This document shows positions 26,893 to 35,908 of a stretch of 64,000 bases of DNA, one piece after another; the first letter of the stretch is position 1; each line of letters begins with the position of its first letter. Under the pieces are notes generated by a model. The model was not told where the DNA came from. It made no database searches and saw only the letters and a program-made list of their open reading frames with translations. Source of the stretch: Gammaproteobacteria bacterium (GTDB lineage Bacteria; Pseudomonadota; Gammaproteobacteria; Pseudomonadales; UBA5518); contig JADKDK010000004.1 of NCBI GenBank assembly GCA_016718385.1, positions 248,001-312,000 of the forward strand. Direction: 5' to 3'. The translations under genes and the position numbers were made by a program.

Positions 26893-28132
26893 CATCCCCG
26901 GAGCGCGCGTGGGCCCGGGCGAGTACCGTCCCGCACAATCGCGCATAGATCTTCGAGCGCGCCGCCGACGCGCCGGCTGTCTCTGCCGAAAACTTCATGT
27001 CGCGCAACTGGCGCCCGAAGAAATCGCGGCCGCGGGCCCCGCGCGTCCAGCCCAGGAATATGTCGCTGGATGACTGCATCAGGCGCTGCCCGACGACGAC
27101 CCGCTGCCCCTCGTTGGTGTAGACACTCTTGCCCGCATGGGGCGCGAGCACCGAGGGGCAGGCTTCCTTGAACTGAAGCATCAGCGAATGGCCTTCCGGC
27201 GAGAGGAACAGTCCCACCAGGCAGCGCGTCCCGACACTGCCGATGCCCACGACCTTCGCGGCGAAGTCTTCCAGGCGGTAGCGATCGAACAGCACGCGGC
27301 GATCGTCCGGCAGCGATGCGCGATAGCCTGCCACGCCCGCGCGGAAGCGTTTCTCCGCACCTTTTTCCGCGACGTGGAAGAGCACGGGGGGCTGGTCCAC
27401 CAGGCGGTGCCGACCGTCCACCTCGGTGGTGAGTTTCGGAACCAGGTATTCGCCGATGCGCCGCCGCGCCTTCGCAGCGGCCTCCTCGCGCAGCTTCTTC
27501 GTCTTTTCGTCGGGTGCCAGGTCGATCAGGGTCTGTGCGTCCATCCGCTCGTACCAGACGTCCAGCGGTGACATTTTCGAACACTCGCGCATGTGCTCGC
27601 GGTAGGCGCCGGCGCATGCAGCGGCCGCATCCCGGGCTTCCTCGTCGGAGAGGTTGTTGTCGCGGACGGCCACGGCAAAGCTGGCGCAGAGGCGTTTGAG
27701 ATCCCATTCCCAGGGGGCGGGCAGCGTCTCGTCGAAATCGTTGATGTCGAAGATCAGATTGCGTTCGGGAGTGGCGAAGGCGCCGAAATTCAGCAGGTGG
27801 CAGTCCCCGCAGGCCTGAACCCGCAGACCGGTGCCGGGGGTGGTCGACAGGTCATAGGCCATCAGCCCGGCGGAACCGCGGAGGAAGGTGAACGGACTGC
27901 GCAGCATGCGGCCGTAACGGATCGGAACCAGTTCCGGCACCCGATGGCGGTTGGATTCCTCGAGCACGGCGACAGGATCGCGTCGCGTGGCCAAAGGCTT
28001 CCACCTGGCGTGGTCTCCACGCGGCAATGCCTCGCGCAACGCCTTGCCGGCAGCCAGGCCCTCCTCCCGGGGCCGGAAGTCGCTGCCCCGGGATTTTGCT
28101 GCAGCCCTGGCGGCCTTGTTCACTTCGCCCAT
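26732..28132 (-). CDS. DUF2252 family protein
   Basis: A 466-residue DUF2252 protein, cytosolic by sequence (no signal peptide or membrane helix). Landmarks are MLRSPFTFLRGSAGLMAYDL, VQACGDCHLLNFGAFATPER, and NDFDETLPAPWEWDLKRLCA, which in order resemble the core of aminoglycoside-phosphotransferase-like kinases (the HLLNFG and DINDFDE segments look like the catalytic and metal-binding loops). The kinase relation is my inference; the family has no assigned function. It starts at ATG 28132 and is transcribed alone. Its 3' end is duplicated at 24573. Confidence 0.85.
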   Translation of the reverse strand: MGEVNKAARAAAKSRGSDFRPREEGLAAGKALREALPRGDHARWKPLATRRDPVAVLEESNRHRVPELVPIRYGRMLRSPFTFLRGSAGLMAYDLSTTPGTGLRVQACGDCHLLNFGAFATPERNLIFDINDFDETLPAPWEWDLKRLCASFAVAVRDNNLSDEEARDAAAACAGAYREHMRECSKMSPLDVWYERMDAQTLIDLAPDEKTKKLREEAAAKARRRIGEYLVPKLTTEVDGRHRLVDQPPVLFHVAEKGAEKRFRAGVAGYRASLPDDRRVLFDRYRLEDFAAKVVGIGSVGTRCLVGLFLSPEGHSLMLQFKEACPSVLAPHAGKSVYTNEGQRVVVGQRLMQSSSDIFLGWTRGARGRDFFGRQLRDMKFSAETAGASAARSKIYARLCGTVLARAHARSGDAAMISGYLGKSDAFDLAMGEFALAYADQTIRDHAALVAAVKAGRIEALVEEDL

Positions 28133-28311
28133 CGCGTATCACTCTCTCTTCGGGTTCAAGCTGAAATCGGCTTTGCGCCGATCAATATAGTCGGCCGTTT
28201 GGCCTGCGCCGCGGGATCGAGCGGATCGCATTGAAAACTTCAAGCGCTCGACGATTGACGGGTGTGGCGTTCGCCGTTGTACAGCGCCCGTTCTGTGCGC
28301 TGGTGTGGATC

Positions 28312-29151
28312 CTATTTCGGATACAACAGCGTCAACTGCATCCTGTAGCCCCACCCCTCGGGGCCATTGTCGGGTGACTCTGCCCAATAGCGCGCGCCGA
28401 GCTGCAGCTGCAGGATCTGAGGGCCGATCTTCAGCATCTGGGCCACTGCCACATTGACCGGCACCGACCAGTGGTCGGTCTCCCAGTCGTAGGTGGATTC
28501 CGTGTTCACCGAAAATGTCGTCTTGGTCTTTGTGATGTAGGCGACGAAGGGCTGCACGAACGTCGAGCTGATCTCGGCGCGGTCGTCATCGCCCGCGAAC
28601 GACTCGATGTGGTTCGTCAGCATGCCGACAGTCCAGGGGCCGGTCTGCTTGAGCGCCAGCGCCGTCGGACCTGCACCCCACTTCTCCGCACCAAGTTGCG
28701 TGTCCGTTGCCGAGCGGTAGTATCCGACCGGTCCGGCCGCGAGAATCCAGCCGCCCACCGGGGCCTTCGGCGAGAAGAAAAAGCTCTGCGTGATATCGCC
28801 CATGCCGGATTCGCTCTCGCCTCTGGCCGAGACGTCCTGCTGGTCAATCAGTGGCACGATGGTTCGGATGATCAGGTTCCAGTCCTGGCTCAGCGACAGC
28901 GGTATGACCGGCTGCACGTTCAGGACTGACTTGGAACCCTTGTCGTCCAGTCCGATGTTCTCGTCGTAGTTGTATTGCAGCGGCACGCTGATCAGCGAGG
29001 CCACCGGGTTCGCCAGCTTCCTCGCCAGTTCTGCCTGGTGGTCGATAGCCGCGGGGGCAGCAGCTTCGGCCGCATGCGCCCCCGCGACGGCGCACGCCAG
29101 TGCGCCGGCGAGCGAAACACCCGGCAGGCATCGCGACCGTGAAGTTTTCAT
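28312..29151 (-). CDS. Outer-membrane transporter-like protein (MetA/phenol-degradation type)
   Basis: A 279-residue protein with a signal peptide (VSLAGALACAVAGAHAAEA) followed by KLANPVASLISVPLQYNYDE and SVLNVQPVIPLSLSQDWNLI. This is the pattern of a family of uncharacterised barrel proteins annotated as transporters related to meta-pathway phenol-degradation outer-membrane proteins. Strand-like alternation continues to the end (YRMQLTLLYPK). I used ATG 29151; the upstream extension is sulfatase remnant sequence. Next to the remnant and to DUF2252. Confidence 0.72.
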   Translation of the reverse strand: MKTSRSRCLPGVSLAGALACAVAGAHAAEAAAPAAIDHQAELARKLANPVASLISVPLQYNYDENIGLDDKGSKSVLNVQPVIPLSLSQDWNLIIRTIVPLIDQQDVSARGESESGMGDITQSFFFSPKAPVGGWILAAGPVGYYRSATDTQLGAEKWGAGPTALALKQTGPWTVGMLTNHIESFAGDDDRAEISSTFVQPFVAYITKTKTTFSVNTESTYDWETDHWSVPVNVAVAQMLKIGPQILQLQLGARYWAESPDNGPEGWGYRMQLTLLYPK

Positions 29152-29207
29152 TGCTGGGTTTCCATCCTGTCTGGCCATGTGCTGCATTCCTTGATCGTCA
29201 GCCCGGC

Positions 29208-29435
29208 TCATCGGGTCTGCACCGTCAACTTCGGGATGTGTCCGCTGAAGCGCGATTTCACTTCCGCACCGATGGTCTCCACCACCGGCGTGCCGGGATC
29301 GATGCCGACGTCGGTCCCGTCTTCGGCCGAGCAACTGGCCGCCCTTGGCCAGGCCACCGCCGTCGTAGTCGAAGACGAACTGCAGCGTGGCCTTGCCGGG
29401 CGGCAGCCTGGCCGTGCCGGCGATCGACGTGCGCT
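29208..29435 (-). pseudogene. Remnant of an arylsulfatase C-terminal domain
   Basis: The segment at the 3' end reads DVGIDPGTPVVETIGAEVKS then RFSGHIPKLTV, matching DVGIDLGTPVVEAVGAEAGS and KFNGHIPKLGV of the intact sulfatase at 18571-20961. In another frame just upstream, PPGKATLQFVFDYDGGG matches APGKATLKFDFAYDGGG. Between them about 25 residues are missing and the frame shifts. The catalytic domain is gone. This was once a third sulfatase gene. Confidence 0.82.
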
Positions 29436-29500
29436 ACCCCTGCGCCGACTGCTCACTGGCGCCCGTTCCGCAACAACAAACTAACAGCTCTGCATGCCTC

Positions 29501-29520
29501 AAACTTCACATTTCCGGCGC
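29501..29520 (+). promoter_or_regulatory. Conserved 20-bp element, second copy
   Basis: AAACTTCACATTTCCGGCGC, one mismatch from the element at 21068-21087. Here it lies between the sulfatase remnant (minus strand) and the AraC gene (plus strand), the same position relative to a sulfatase as in the intact locus. Confidence 0.45.
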
Positions 29521-29565
29521 TCTGCGCTAAGTTCCGCGCACCAACCTGCCGATGAAAAAATCAAG

Positions 29566-30600
29566 ATGCCGGATCGCCTGTCCATACGCAGCCTGCGCCA
29601 TACCTCCGAGGACATATCGGTTGCGCCCCTGATGAGCATCCCGCTGCTGCTCCGGGAGCGCGGGCTCGATGCCGCGACGGTGCTCGAACGCATCGGGGTC
29701 GAGCCGACGGTATTCGACGATGCCGCCAACCGGCTCCCGTTCGATGTCGCGGGTCGACTGGTTGCCGAATGCGCGGCCGTGACTGCCTGCCCGCACCTCG
29801 GTCTGCTGCTCGGGAAGCGATCGGGCGCCTCGGCGCTCGGGGTTGTCGCCGGCTTCGCGCGACATGCCGACACCGTGGGTGCGGGGCTGCGCATGCTCCT
29901 CGCGCATCTGCATCTGCACGATCGCGGCGGCGTGGCGGCGCTGACGGAGCGAAGCGACTCCGCGGCGGAACTCTCCTACGTCATCTACCACCCGAACACC
30001 CCCGGGACGGCACACATGATGGATGCGAGTGCGGCGGTCATGTGCTCGATCATGCGGGAGCTGTGCGGTCCGCGCTGGGCGCCGTCCGAGGTCATGCTGG
30101 CTCGTCGTCGCCCGCAACGCGTGGCGCCGTACCGCGAGTTCTTTCGGGCGCCGATCCGTTTCGATGCGCCACACACCGCGCTGGCATTCCCGGCCGAATG
30201 CCTCGATCGGCCGGTATACGGCCGCGACCCGGAGGCCCGGGTCCGGCTGGCGGCCCTTGCGGCCGAGCTTTCGGCCGCAACACCCCTGAGCGCAACGGAA
30301 GCCGTGATTCGCGCCCTGAGCTGCATGATCATCGCGATCCCGCCGTCGAGCGGCAGACTGGCGCAGGTGCTCGGCATGAAACCCCGGCGCCTGCGGGAAC
30401 GACTGGAGGCCGAGGGCACGAGCGTGAAGCAGTTGCTGGGAGACGTCCGCTACGAACTGGCGCGCCAGTTGCTGGAAGAGACCCGGATGCCGATCGGCGA
30501 GATCTCCGCGAGCCTTCATTACTCGAAGCCGGGTGCCTTCTCCCGCGCGTTCAGGGAATGGAGCGGCAAGACGCCGCGGCAGTGGCGGCAGGGGGCGTGA
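29566..30600 (+). CDS. AraC family regulator with arabinose-binding-like N-domain
   Basis: A 344-residue transcription regulator. The N-terminal domain (SIPLLLRERGLDAATVLERI, then CPHLGLLLGKRSGASALGVV) is the ArgR/OruR-type effector domain. The C-terminal AraC DNA-binding domain has two helix-turn-helix units: LAQVLGMKPRRLRERLEAEG and MPIGEISASLHYSKPGAFSR, ending SGKTPRQWRQGA. I used ATG 29566, with an upstream ATG at 29494 possible. It is divergent from the sulfatase remnant and may once have controlled it. Its last 21 codons lie in the left copy of the 155-bp repeat that borders the restriction island. Confidence 0.88.
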   Translation: MPDRLSIRSLRHTSEDISVAPLMSIPLLLRERGLDAATVLERIGVEPTVFDDAANRLPFDVAGRLVAECAAVTACPHLGLLLGKRSGASALGVVAGFARHADTVGAGLRMLLAHLHLHDRGGVAALTERSDSAAELSYVIYHPNTPGTAHMMDASAAVMCSIMRELCGPRWAPSEVMLARRRPQRVAPYREFFRAPIRFDAPHTALAFPAECLDRPVYGRDPEARVRLAALAAELSAATPLSATEAVIRALSCMIIAIPPSSGRLAQVLGMKPRRLRERLEAEGTSVKQLLGDVRYELARQLLEETRMPIGEISASLHYSKPGAFSRAFREWSGKTPRQWRQGA

Positions 30601-30692
30601 TGGGGCGGTGATAGCGCTCCAGTGCCGGGCGCAGCGGCCAGCGGCTCGGCAGCAGCCTGCCCTGCGGCTCGGCAAAGCGGCAGCGCAGCGTC
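30538..30692. repeat. 155-bp direct repeat, left border of restriction island
   Basis: Identical to 38228-38382 except for one base (A at 30558, C at 38248). It contains the last 21 codons of the AraC gene on the plus strand and what was the last 47 or so codons of the FAH gene on the minus strand. The two copies lie 7,690 bp apart in the same orientation and enclose the hsd operon. Confidence 0.95.
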
Positions 30693-30815
30693 GTAGATGG
30701 CCTCAACGCCTCCGCCTCCGGTGGCCGCCACAAAGGTCAGGTACTCGGCCGCCGACGAGCGGGCCAGGGACACCTCGTTCTTGCTGGGAACCTTCGGTGG
30801 TATTTTCCTGCTCAT
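30693..30815 (-). pseudogene. rhuM, truncated at the island border
   Basis: The first 41 codons of a RhuM family gene (MSRKIPPKVPSKNEVSLARS, then SAAEYLTFVAATGGGGVEAI). RhuM genes commonly accompany type I restriction operons. The reading frame meets the 155-bp repeat exactly after codon 41 and continues only as unrelated sequence to a stop at 30519. The remaining ~300 residues of RhuM are missing. It begins 28 bp after the hsdR stop, so it was the last gene of the operon. Confidence 0.78.
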
Positions 30816-30843
30816 GGATGCCTGTCCATCCTCGTCATTGCAT

Positions 30844-33800
30844 TCACGCCAACCCGAAATACCGCTCGAAGAATGCGGCCAGCTCGTCCAACACCGTCTG
30901 CTTCTTGCGCCCGTGGCCGTTGTCCTTCGAGAAGCGTGACACCGGCGGCAGTATCTTCGTGATGGCGGTGCCAGCGGTCGGGATGGCGCCGTCGCGGAAG
31001 GCGTTGTCGATGAAGGCGCGGGTTTCCTCGGCGTTGAGGTCTTCCTCCGCGATGATGCGTTCCAGTTCCTCGGCCTTTTTGGCCACCACAAAGGCCTGCC
31101 ACTGGGCATCCACCTTGCCCTTGGTGGACACGGTGTCCACAAACTGCTCGATGAGGTCCTTCTTGTTTCGCAAACTCGGACTGGCATTGACCGCACGCTC
31201 GATGTTGGCGCGAATCTCCTTGTCCTCGCCCGTACCTTTCTTCAGGTATTGCTCCACCAGCATCAGGATGTAATCGACGTTGATCTCGACCTGTTTGATC
31301 AGCTCGATCTCGAACACCACGTCGTCGTTGATGCTCTCCTTTTCGGCCTCCGAGGCGCTGCGGAACTCGGCGTAGAGGTTCAGGTAGAGGCTCTGGTAAT
31401 CCTGGAAATCGCGCTGGCTCAGGATTTCATTGCCGGCAAAGTCGTCGAAGGCAGTGAGGATGTTCTTCAGCCGCAGGATGGCGCCGAACAGCTTGATGAA
31501 AGCCTTCTGCGCCGCTTCGCCGGTGATCCCCGTGCCCAGCGGGAACAGCGCCTGCAACTCGGCAATCTTGCCCTGGTATTCGCTGTAATACTCGGCGTAG
31601 GGCTTCAGCAGGACGATGCCCTTGGCGTCCTTGTTGCCGAACAGCGCCAGCGCGTCGTTGGTGGCCTGCTCCAGATTACGGAAGGACACGATGTTGCCGT
31701 AGGTCTTGACCGAATTGAGGATGCGGTTGGTGCGCGAATAGGCCTGGATCAGCCCATGGGCCTTCAGGTTCTTGTCCACCCACAGGGTATTCAGCGTGGT
31801 GGCGTCGAAGCCGGTCAGGAACATGTTGACCACGATGACCAGATCCAGTTCGCGCGTCTTCAGCCGCTGCGACAGATCCTTGTAGTAGTTCTGGAACGTG
31901 TCGGTGGAGGTATCGAAACTGGTGCCGAACAGGGCGTTGTAGTCGCGGATCGCGGCCTCCAGAAAATCGCGCGCGCTCTGGTCCAGTCCCTCGGTTTCGA
32001 ATTCCTCTTCGCCCAGCATGCCATCGGGATCGTCCTCGTTGGCGGCGAAGCTGTAGATCAGGCCGACCTTCAACTGTTGCGCGGCCGGCAAGGCCGCCTG
32101 CTGGGCCTTGAATTCACTGTAGTAGCGCCGGGCGGCATCGATGGATGCCGTGGCGAACAGCGAATTGAACCCGGCCAGCCGCTTGCCGTGCATTTTGTAA
32201 GAGGCCGTGCGCTTGGTCTTCTGGTCGAAGTGCTCACGGATGTAACCGACAATCTGGCCGATGCGCTCCGGCGCCAGCAGCGCCCGCTCGGTGTCGATGG
32301 CGCTGACCTGCTCGTCCTTGATGTGGTCGGAGGTCTTGATGGTATTGATGTAGTCGATACGGAACGGCAACACGTTCTTGTCGTTGATGGCATCGACGAT
32401 GGTGTAGGTGTGCAGCTTGTCGCCGAAGGCCTGTGCGGTGGTGCGGCGCAGCGGGTTGCCGCCGCTGCCCGCGTTTTCCGCAAAGATCGGCGTGCCGGTG
32501 AAACCGAACAGGTGATAGCGCCTGAACACCCGGGTGATCTCGGCGTGCATGTCGCCGAACTGGCTGCGGTGGCACTCGTCGAAGATCACCACCACATGGG
32601 CGTCATAGACCGGATGCTTCTTGTTGCCCGCCACGAAGCGGCTGAGCTTCTGGATGGTGGTGATGATGATGCTGGCGTTGGGGTCTTCCAGCTGCTTCTG
32701 CAGCACGGCGGTGGAGGTGTTGGAGTTGGCCGCACCTTTCTCGAAGCGCTCGTACTCGCGCATGGTCTGGTAGTCCAGATCCTTGCGGTCCACCACGAAC
32801 AGCACCTTGTCGATGTCCGGCAGGCCGCGCGCCAGTTGCGCAGCCTTGAAGCTGGTCAGCGTCTTGCCGCTGCCGGTGGTGTGCCAGATGTAGCCGCCCG
32901 CCGCCACGCTGCCGAGCTGCCGGTGGTTGGTGCTGGTGGCGATGCGCTGCAGGATCTGCTCGGCGGCGACGATCTGGTACGGCCGCATCACCAAGAGCTT
33001 CCTGTCCACGTCGAACACGCAGTAGCGGGTGAGGATGTTGAGCAGCGAGTGCTTGGCGAAAAAAGTCCTGGTGAAACCGTCCAGCTCGGTGATGGGCCGG
33101 TTCCTGGCATCGGCCCACCAGCTGGTGAAGGCGAAACTGTTGGAGGTCTTGCTCCTGCTGCGTTTACCGCGCTGCTCGGCCAGGTGGCCGTCGCGCACGG
33201 TGTTGCTGTAGTACTTGGTCAGCGTGCCATTGCTGATGACGAAGAGCTGCACATACTCGAACAGTCCCGAGCCTGCCCAGAAGCTGTCGCGCTGGTAGCG
33301 GCTGATCTGATTGAAGGCCTCGCGGATGTCCACACCCCGGCGCTTCAATTCGACATGCACCATCGGCAGGCCGTTGACCAGCATGGTCACGTCGAAGCGA
33401 GTGCTGCGTTTGCCTTCCGCCTCGTACTGGTTGATCACCTGCAGGCGGTTGTTGTGGATGTTCTGCTTGTCGATGAGATAAATGTTCTTGGTGCTGCCAT
33501 CGTCACGCTTCAAGAGCTGCACATGGTCTTCCTGGAGACGCGCGGTCTTCTCGACGATGCCGTCATTGACCCCGGCAATGCAGGTGGTGAAAAAACGCTG
33601 CCACTCGGCATCGGAAAATATGATCTTGTTCAGCGCCTCCAGTTGCGCGCGCAGGTTGGCGGTCAGCGCTTCTTCCGAGGTCAGGGCCAGGTAGTCGTAG
33701 GCCTGCTTATGCAACTGGGCGATGAACTCCCGCTCCAGCGCCGCCTCGCTCTGGTAGCCCGCCTCGCGCACCCCCGGTTCGGACACGAACTCCGCCACCA

Positions 33801-33861
33801 CCGTGCTCTCGCTGGAGAGCGCGATGGCTTCATAGCGGTGGGGCTCGAGATCTTCGCTCAT
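30844..33861 (-). CDS. hsdR: Type I restriction endonuclease, R subunit
   Basis: A 1005-residue HsdR, full length for type IC. The nuclease domain shows the PD-(D/E)xK pattern in RFDVTMLVNGLPMVHVELKR (Asp157, Glu171, Lys173). The motor has Walker A in HTTGSGKTLTSF (330-334) and a DEAD-like DECH box in VVIFDECHRSQFG (428-431), followed by FGFTGTPIF. The C-terminus is helical and ends ERYFGLA. It translocates DNA and cleaves unmodified DNA in complex with HsdM and HsdS. It follows the small gene of the kinase pair with an 11-bp gap, in the same operon. The gene looks intact, although hsdM is frameshifted. Confidence 0.95.
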   Translation of the reverse strand: MSEDLEPHRYEAIALSSESTVVAEFVSEPGVREAGYQSEAALEREFIAQLHKQAYDYLALTSEEALTANLRAQLEALNKIIFSDAEWQRFFTTCIAGVNDGIVEKTARLQEDHVQLLKRDDGSTKNIYLIDKQNIHNNRLQVINQYEAEGKRSTRFDVTMLVNGLPMVHVELKRRGVDIREAFNQISRYQRDSFWAGSGLFEYVQLFVISNGTLTKYYSNTVRDGHLAEQRGKRSRSKTSNSFAFTSWWADARNRPITELDGFTRTFFAKHSLLNILTRYCVFDVDRKLLVMRPYQIVAAEQILQRIATSTNHRQLGSVAAGGYIWHTTGSGKTLTSFKAAQLARGLPDIDKVLFVVDRKDLDYQTMREYERFEKGAANSNTSTAVLQKQLEDPNASIIITTIQKLSRFVAGNKKHPVYDAHVVVIFDECHRSQFGDMHAEITRVFRRYHLFGFTGTPIFAENAGSGGNPLRRTTAQAFGDKLHTYTIVDAINDKNVLPFRIDYINTIKTSDHIKDEQVSAIDTERALLAPERIGQIVGYIREHFDQKTKRTASYKMHGKRLAGFNSLFATASIDAARRYYSEFKAQQAALPAAQQLKVGLIYSFAANEDDPDGMLGEEEFETEGLDQSARDFLEAAIRDYNALFGTSFDTSTDTFQNYYKDLSQRLKTRELDLVIVVNMFLTGFDATTLNTLWVDKNLKAHGLIQAYSRTNRILNSVKTYGNIVSFRNLEQATNDALALFGNKDAKGIVLLKPYAEYYSEYQGKIAELQALFPLGTGITGEAAQKAFIKLFGAILRLKNILTAFDDFAGNEILSQRDFQDYQSLYLNLYAEFRSASEAEKESINDDVVFEIELIKQVEINVDYILMLVEQYLKKGTGEDKEIRANIERAVNASPSLRNKKDLIEQFVDTVSTKGKVDAQWQAFVVAKKAEELERIIAEEDLNAEETRAFIDNAFRDGAIPTAGTAITKILPPVSRFSKDNGHGRKKQTVLDELAAFFERYFGLA

Positions 33862-33871
33862 GCGGCTTTCT

Positions 33872-34057
33872 TCATGGCCCTGATGTCTGGAGCGGTGTTT
33901 CTTCCCCCACCCTGACCGGTTTGCCTTCCCGCCAGATCACGGCGTACTGCCCCAGTCGACGCTTTTTCTCCAGGGCATGGCTCACCGCCCGGCGCAGTGT
34001 CTCCAGTTGCCGTTGTCCTTCCGGTGAAGGAGATGCATTGCTCGCTGTGTTCATCAT
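33872..34057 (-). CDS. Small protein paired with the zeta-like kinase
   Basis: A 61-residue basic protein (SPEGQRQLETLRRAVSHALE, then LGQYAVIWREGKPVRVGEET). Its ATG overlaps the stop of the zeta-like gene by 4 bp (ATGA), so the two are translationally coupled. Similar small proteins often accompany zeta-type P-loop kinases in proteobacteria, where an antitoxin role is suspected. The role is inferred from position and not from a recognised domain. Confidence 0.7.
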   Translation of the reverse strand: MMNTASNASPSPEGQRQLETLRRAVSHALEKKRRLGQYAVIWREGKPVRVGEETPLQTSGP

Positions 34058-34623
34058 TTGGCCTCCTCGAGCAGAAGCAGATAAAAGTCATCATGGATCA
34101 CATCGCGGTTGTTGCCGCGCTGCTCGAATACAAGCTGCGGGTTTTCACCGGCATTCATGAAACAGGTGCAGACATCCACGCGGTGACTGAACGCCTCCAG
34201 CAGCTGCCGCAGACTGCGCGGAAAGCGCCGCTCGATGTCCGCCGTCGGAATGTCGTGCCCGCCGTGGGCAACCCGTTCCGCTACGCGCAGCTTCGACATC
34301 TCGACACTGGGCAGCGCCAGATAGATCAGCTCCACCCGCCAGCCGGCGCCCTGGAGGCGCTCGATCAGGCGCAGATAGCTGCGACCTGCCAGCGTGGTCT
34401 CCAGGGCGAAGTCCTTGCGGGCAGCAACACACTGCTCGATCTCACCCAAGAAAATGCGACTGGCCGCCAGCAGCTCGCGCTCCGGCGCCAACGGCGAGAG
34501 CCCGGCCGCGATCAGGTCGGCGTTGATGAAGCGCACGCCCCTGGCCAACTGCGGCAGGTACTCCAGCGCAAAGGTGGTCTTGCCCGCGCCATTGGGACCG
34601 GCAATGATCCAGCAGGTCGGCAT
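34054..34623 (-). CDS. Zeta toxin-like P-loop kinase
   Basis: A 189-residue protein of the zeta toxin family. Walker A is at the N-terminus (CWIIAGPNGAGKTTFALEYL). FINADLIAAGLSPLAPE supplies the substrate-binding aspartate pattern, FALETTLAGRSYLRLIERLQ follows, and RVAHGGHDIPTADIERRFPR carries the basic lid residues. Zeta toxins phosphorylate UDP-N-acetylglucosamine or related nucleotide sugars; short chromosomal relatives like this one are uncharacterised. The start codon overlaps the end of hsdS (TGATG), with a strong AAGGAGG site 8 nt upstream. It sits inside the restriction operon, between hsdS and hsdR. Confidence 0.88.
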   Translation of the reverse strand: MPTCWIIAGPNGAGKTTFALEYLPQLARGVRFINADLIAAGLSPLAPERELLAASRIFLGEIEQCVAARKDFALETTLAGRSYLRLIERLQGAGWRVELIYLALPSVEMSKLRVAERVAHGGHDIPTADIERRFPRSLRQLLEAFSHRVDVCTCFMNAGENPQLVFEQRGNNRDVIHDDFYLLLLEEAK

Positions 34624-35207
34624 CAGGCGGCCTCCTTGAAGCTCAGCAGCCGGTCGCGGTAGTGCGCGTACTGCTGGCGGCGCGCGGCGATCTCGGCGGG
34701 CAGGCCGCTGGAGAGGTCGTTCACCAGCGCGTCGAATTTGTCGAGGATGGCGACGATTCGCTCCTGCTCTTCGAGCGCAGGAACGGGGATGCGAATCTTG
34801 GAGAATCCGTCGATCAGCAAGGTGTTGACCTTGGTGCGAGCAACGTATTTCGCCTTCTCAGCTATGAACGCGCTCGTCTGCATGCAGTAGGACACGAACT
34901 TCGGGTTCATGGAGTGGCGGAAGGCATAGCAATGGTCGTGAATGGCTATGTCTTCATTGCCGATCCACGCTACGGCCTTGCCAACATCTTCTACGGTCTC
35001 GCCGACGTCTGTGACTACCACGTCGCCTGGTTTGGCGAAGCGCAGGACTGAACGCATTTCAGGGCGGACGTGCGACATCACTTCGCTCGCCGAGGTTCTG
35101 AAGTGCGTGTAAATCTCCCCGTAATGAATGCATCCCACACCGCCGACGTCCACGTAGTCGGCCTTGGTGAATCGGCGCCCGCGACTGAATGTTCCGATCT
35201 CACCCAA
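34623..35207 (-). CDS. hsdS: HsdS, C-terminal half (second target-recognition domain)
   Basis: A 194-residue half of a type IC specificity subunit: one target-recognition domain (LGEIGTFSRGRRFTKADYVD to FSKIRIPVPALEEQERIVAI) and one helical spacer (ILDKFDALVNDLSSGLPAEI to YAHYRDRLLSF). Upstream, the same frame reads ARIRWATLGEIG with no stop back into the tetranucleotide tract, so this is the distal part of hsdS put out of frame by repeat number. A TTG at 35207 with AAGGTG 7 nt upstream could restart translation only 11 nt after the stop of the first half. Seven or ten repeat units would fuse it to the first half. Confidence 0.85.
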   Translation of the reverse strand: MGEIGTFSRGRRFTKADYVDVGGVGCIHYGEIYTHFRTSASEVMSHVRPEMRSVLRFAKPGDVVVTDVGETVEDVGKAVAWIGNEDIAIHDHCYAFRHSMNPKFVSYCMQTSAFIAEKAKYVARTKVNTLLIDGFSKIRIPVPALEEQERIVAILDKFDALVNDLSSGLPAEIAARRQQYAHYRDRLLSFKEAA

Positions 35208-35218
35208 GGTCGCCCACC

Positions 35219-35904
<686 letters not shown>

Positions 35905-35908
<4 letters not shown>

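Noticed and set aside
30519..30692. Continuation of the rhuM frame through the repeat
   Set aside because: Past codon 41 the frame reads the FAH tail sequence and then the antisense of AraC. It is not RhuM.
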